A DNA stretch of 64,000 nucleotides from Frankia sp. QA3. Its GTDB lineage: Bacteria; Actinomycetota; Actinomycetes; Frankiales; Frankiaceae. The stretch is from positions 4,338,530 to 4,402,529 of the forward strand of contig NZ_CM001489.1 of NCBI RefSeq assembly GCF_000262465.1, given 5' to 3'. Below are positions 63,601-64,000 of the stretch, one piece after another. Within the stretch, counting starts at the first letter, position 1; every line of letters begins with the position of its first letter. The position numbers and the translations under genes are program-made. Below the pieces are notes generated by a model. The model had not been told where the DNA came from, ran no database searches, and was given only the letters and a program-made list of their open reading frames with translations.

Positions 63601-64000
63601 CCGCCCGAACCTCCGCGACCGCGCCGACCTCGACACCGCCCGGCCGCCGGTCGAGGCGACCGGCCCACGCCCGGGCAACGTGTTCGCCCGCGGGGAGGAC
63701 CGGCCCGAACCACAGACGCGGCCGCGCCCCGAGGCTGCCACCGGCCCCCGCACCGGACCACAGTCACCTGCCGGACCACAGTCACCTGCCGGACCACAGT
63801 CACCTGCCGGCCTGCGGCCGCCGATTCGCCCGCAGTCGCCGACAGGCCCCGGTCGCGTCGCGAAGGCAGCGCCCGCCGAGATGACCGGCGAGCAGGCCGC
63901 GGCCGAGCAGGAGACCGACGACGTCGAGACCTCGCCGATCTTCGACTCCGTGTCCGCGTGGTTCCAGCGCCGAACGCCGGCCGACGCGGCATCGGCCCAG
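60668..64000 (+). CDS. Conservon-type (CvnA) sensor histidine kinase, 3' end missing
   Basis: At least 1111 codons; runs off the window. Layout: helix at about 70-87 (KLIAILAVPVVAILVYSSI), an outer helical domain resembling the nitrate/nitrite-sensing (NIT) domain (STLAHALQTERTYS ... LIPQG), helix at about 373-395, HAMP linker (LVRPLLALRTAALDIADRRLP), LFKLDHLATRMRRNNESLLVLAG in place of a normal His box, and an ATPase domain (HLVAELLENATSYSPP, IEDQGIGMP, MGLFAVGRLA). A Pro/Arg-rich tail follows, with an 18-base triple repeat. In actinobacteria such kinases begin conservons (kinase, roadblock, DUF742, GTPase). GTG 60668 has GAAGG three bases upstream; ATG 60683 is the alternative. Confidence 0.88.
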   Translation, partial: MRRQPMASSTGIAADPEPTSAPGLPVDTEDGGQRDDRSAAPPDPAGSGLARLRRAATNPTNWRVRTKLIAILAVPVVAILVYSSIEAGTVLTSTRDVNRISDLTEISRSASTLAHALQTERTYSTGSVAEGPVGTRTTNAIPPRQAAVNDAYQAYKAVANGRRGSFGSEVRQALDDVQVRMDSLPAKRQTIQRVVDPKAVQAAFQPIISSLINLVQLIPQGNDDQQLDNGVNAAYFLMSGTELLAQQQALVYGLLPRSSNQVFTEGDYREFLSAETQRSRERDDLENVAGPAQQAIYGPTIDTENNGDIRNTQNYVEEVLDAPIGQPLTVVESEKWNRATQETIDTSTDATDKLLGLVNDRVDTLRGDIQRRALLSGLLIVLILAAALLSALIVARSLVRPLLALRTAALDIADRRLPDAVRRLRDSTDQDIDDSIEPVGINTDEEVGEVARAFDEVHREAIRLASEQASLRNNVNAMFVNLSRRSQGLVERQLRLIDDLENREQDPDQLSNLFKLDHLATRMRRNNESLLVLAGTDTARRWTHPVPLNEVVLAAISEVEQYTRVKQTSAAPVSIAGNGVSDVVHLVAELLENATSYSPPVTEVLVTSHSLGPGAGAMIEIEDQGIGMPAKELERVNERLANPPVVDVSVSRTMGLFAVGRLAGRHGIRVQLRESASGGITAVVRLPAKLVTGDSAAGAGPGRPPALSRPATAPAIGGPANGGRPPERAERPSNGVAPDRANGAPTPAGTSSSNGMNNGHRPEPEPATRENIFDDSSGPRRFPNTGPFPLTGPLAAQLGSDRTGPMPAADRRDFGLEEFSPDLDDRHERDSETGGTAATPLTAPRGADSGTGQRAAQFPGTEPQDRAPSGPADDDRDPREFDSQEIDLDALPGRAATPPDGTAPGGMAPGGVAPDTEAIDRRGPARREQPAPDVTSPVSFGDNRWPTRPRPADAEPATGEQPEAAPKLPVREHPALRDRPNLRDRADLDTARPPVEATGPRPGNVFARGEDRPEPQTRPRPEAATGPRTGPQSPAGPQSPAGPQSPAGLRPPIRPQSPTGPGRVAKAAPAEMTGEQAAAEQETDDVETSPIFDSVSAWFQRRTPADAASAQ
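63753..63806 (+). repeat. 18-base coding repeat, three perfect units
   Basis: CCGGACCACAGTCACCTG at 63753, 63771 and 63789, encoding a Pro-Ala-Gly-Pro-Gln-Ser unit in the disordered tail of the sensor kinase. Confidence 0.9.

Overview
The window is about 72% G+C, uses GTG and TTG starts freely, and carries actinobacterial marker genes (DUF3017, DUF6350, an SCO4848-like membrane protein, a conservon-type sensor kinase). The order deoD-pmmB-upp ... add-deoA-cdd-sdhCDAB ... D-Ala-D-Ala carboxypeptidase is the one I know from Mycobacterium tuberculosis (Rv3307 to Rv3330), and sucCD / purNH / DUF3017 / pcrA / guaA follow the Streptomyces arrangement. A Frankia or close relative is my best guess; genus is inference from composition, synteny and repeat/IS content.

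Layout. 1-7.6 kb: nucleoside salvage (purine nucleoside phosphorylase, phosphopentose/hexose mutase, uracil phosphoribosyltransferase, deoxyribose-phosphate aldolase, adenosine deaminase, thymidine phosphorylase, cytidine deaminase) with the repair gene tag inside it. 7.8-9.5 kb: an IS200/IS605 element with intact tnpA and broken tnpB. 9.5-15.3 kb: two Ser/Thr kinases with one transmembrane segment each and long repetitive linkers. 15.5-19.0 kb: sdhCDAB. 19.1-22.2 kb: a small Cys/His protein and a RecQ helicase fused to a phosphoribosyltransferase-like tail. 22.2-26.7 kb: the accessory region, where a module of one small membrane protein plus hicAB is present twice in tandem. Each copy is damaged in a different gene, and the region also holds a low-GC one-gene insertion, a third frameshifted hicBA pair and an internally deleted IS605 remnant. 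26.9-38.4 kb: GNAT, HExxH metalloprotein, DUF1003, D-Ala-D-Ala carboxypeptidase, YihY, 2'-5' RNA ligase-like, serine hydrolase, geranylgeranyl-reductase-like oxidoreductase, DUF3017. 38.8-49 kb: FHA-HTH regulator, purH-purN, HTH regulator, DUF6350, a Gly-Tyr-Gln-Pro repeat membrane protein, sucC-sucD. 49.4-60.3 kb: third Ser/Thr kinase, carboxyltransferase, lipase-like hydrolase, uvrD/pcrA with a LexA-like box, threonine dehydratase behind a probable attenuator, guaA. 60.7-64 kb: start of a conservon-type sensor histidine kinase cut by the window end.

Most of the sequence is conserved chromosome core: nucleotide salvage and synthesis (salvage cluster, purNH, guaA) and TCA-cycle steps (succinate dehydrogenase, succinyl-CoA ligase). 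The novelty candidates are the duplicated hicAB module with its two-part HicB-like proteins, the ilvA leader, the RecQ-phosphoribosyltransferase fusion, a strong-SD 20-codon ORF behind a possible SD-sequestering hairpin, and several long antisense gene overlaps. No rRNA, tRNA or CRISPR array was recognised.
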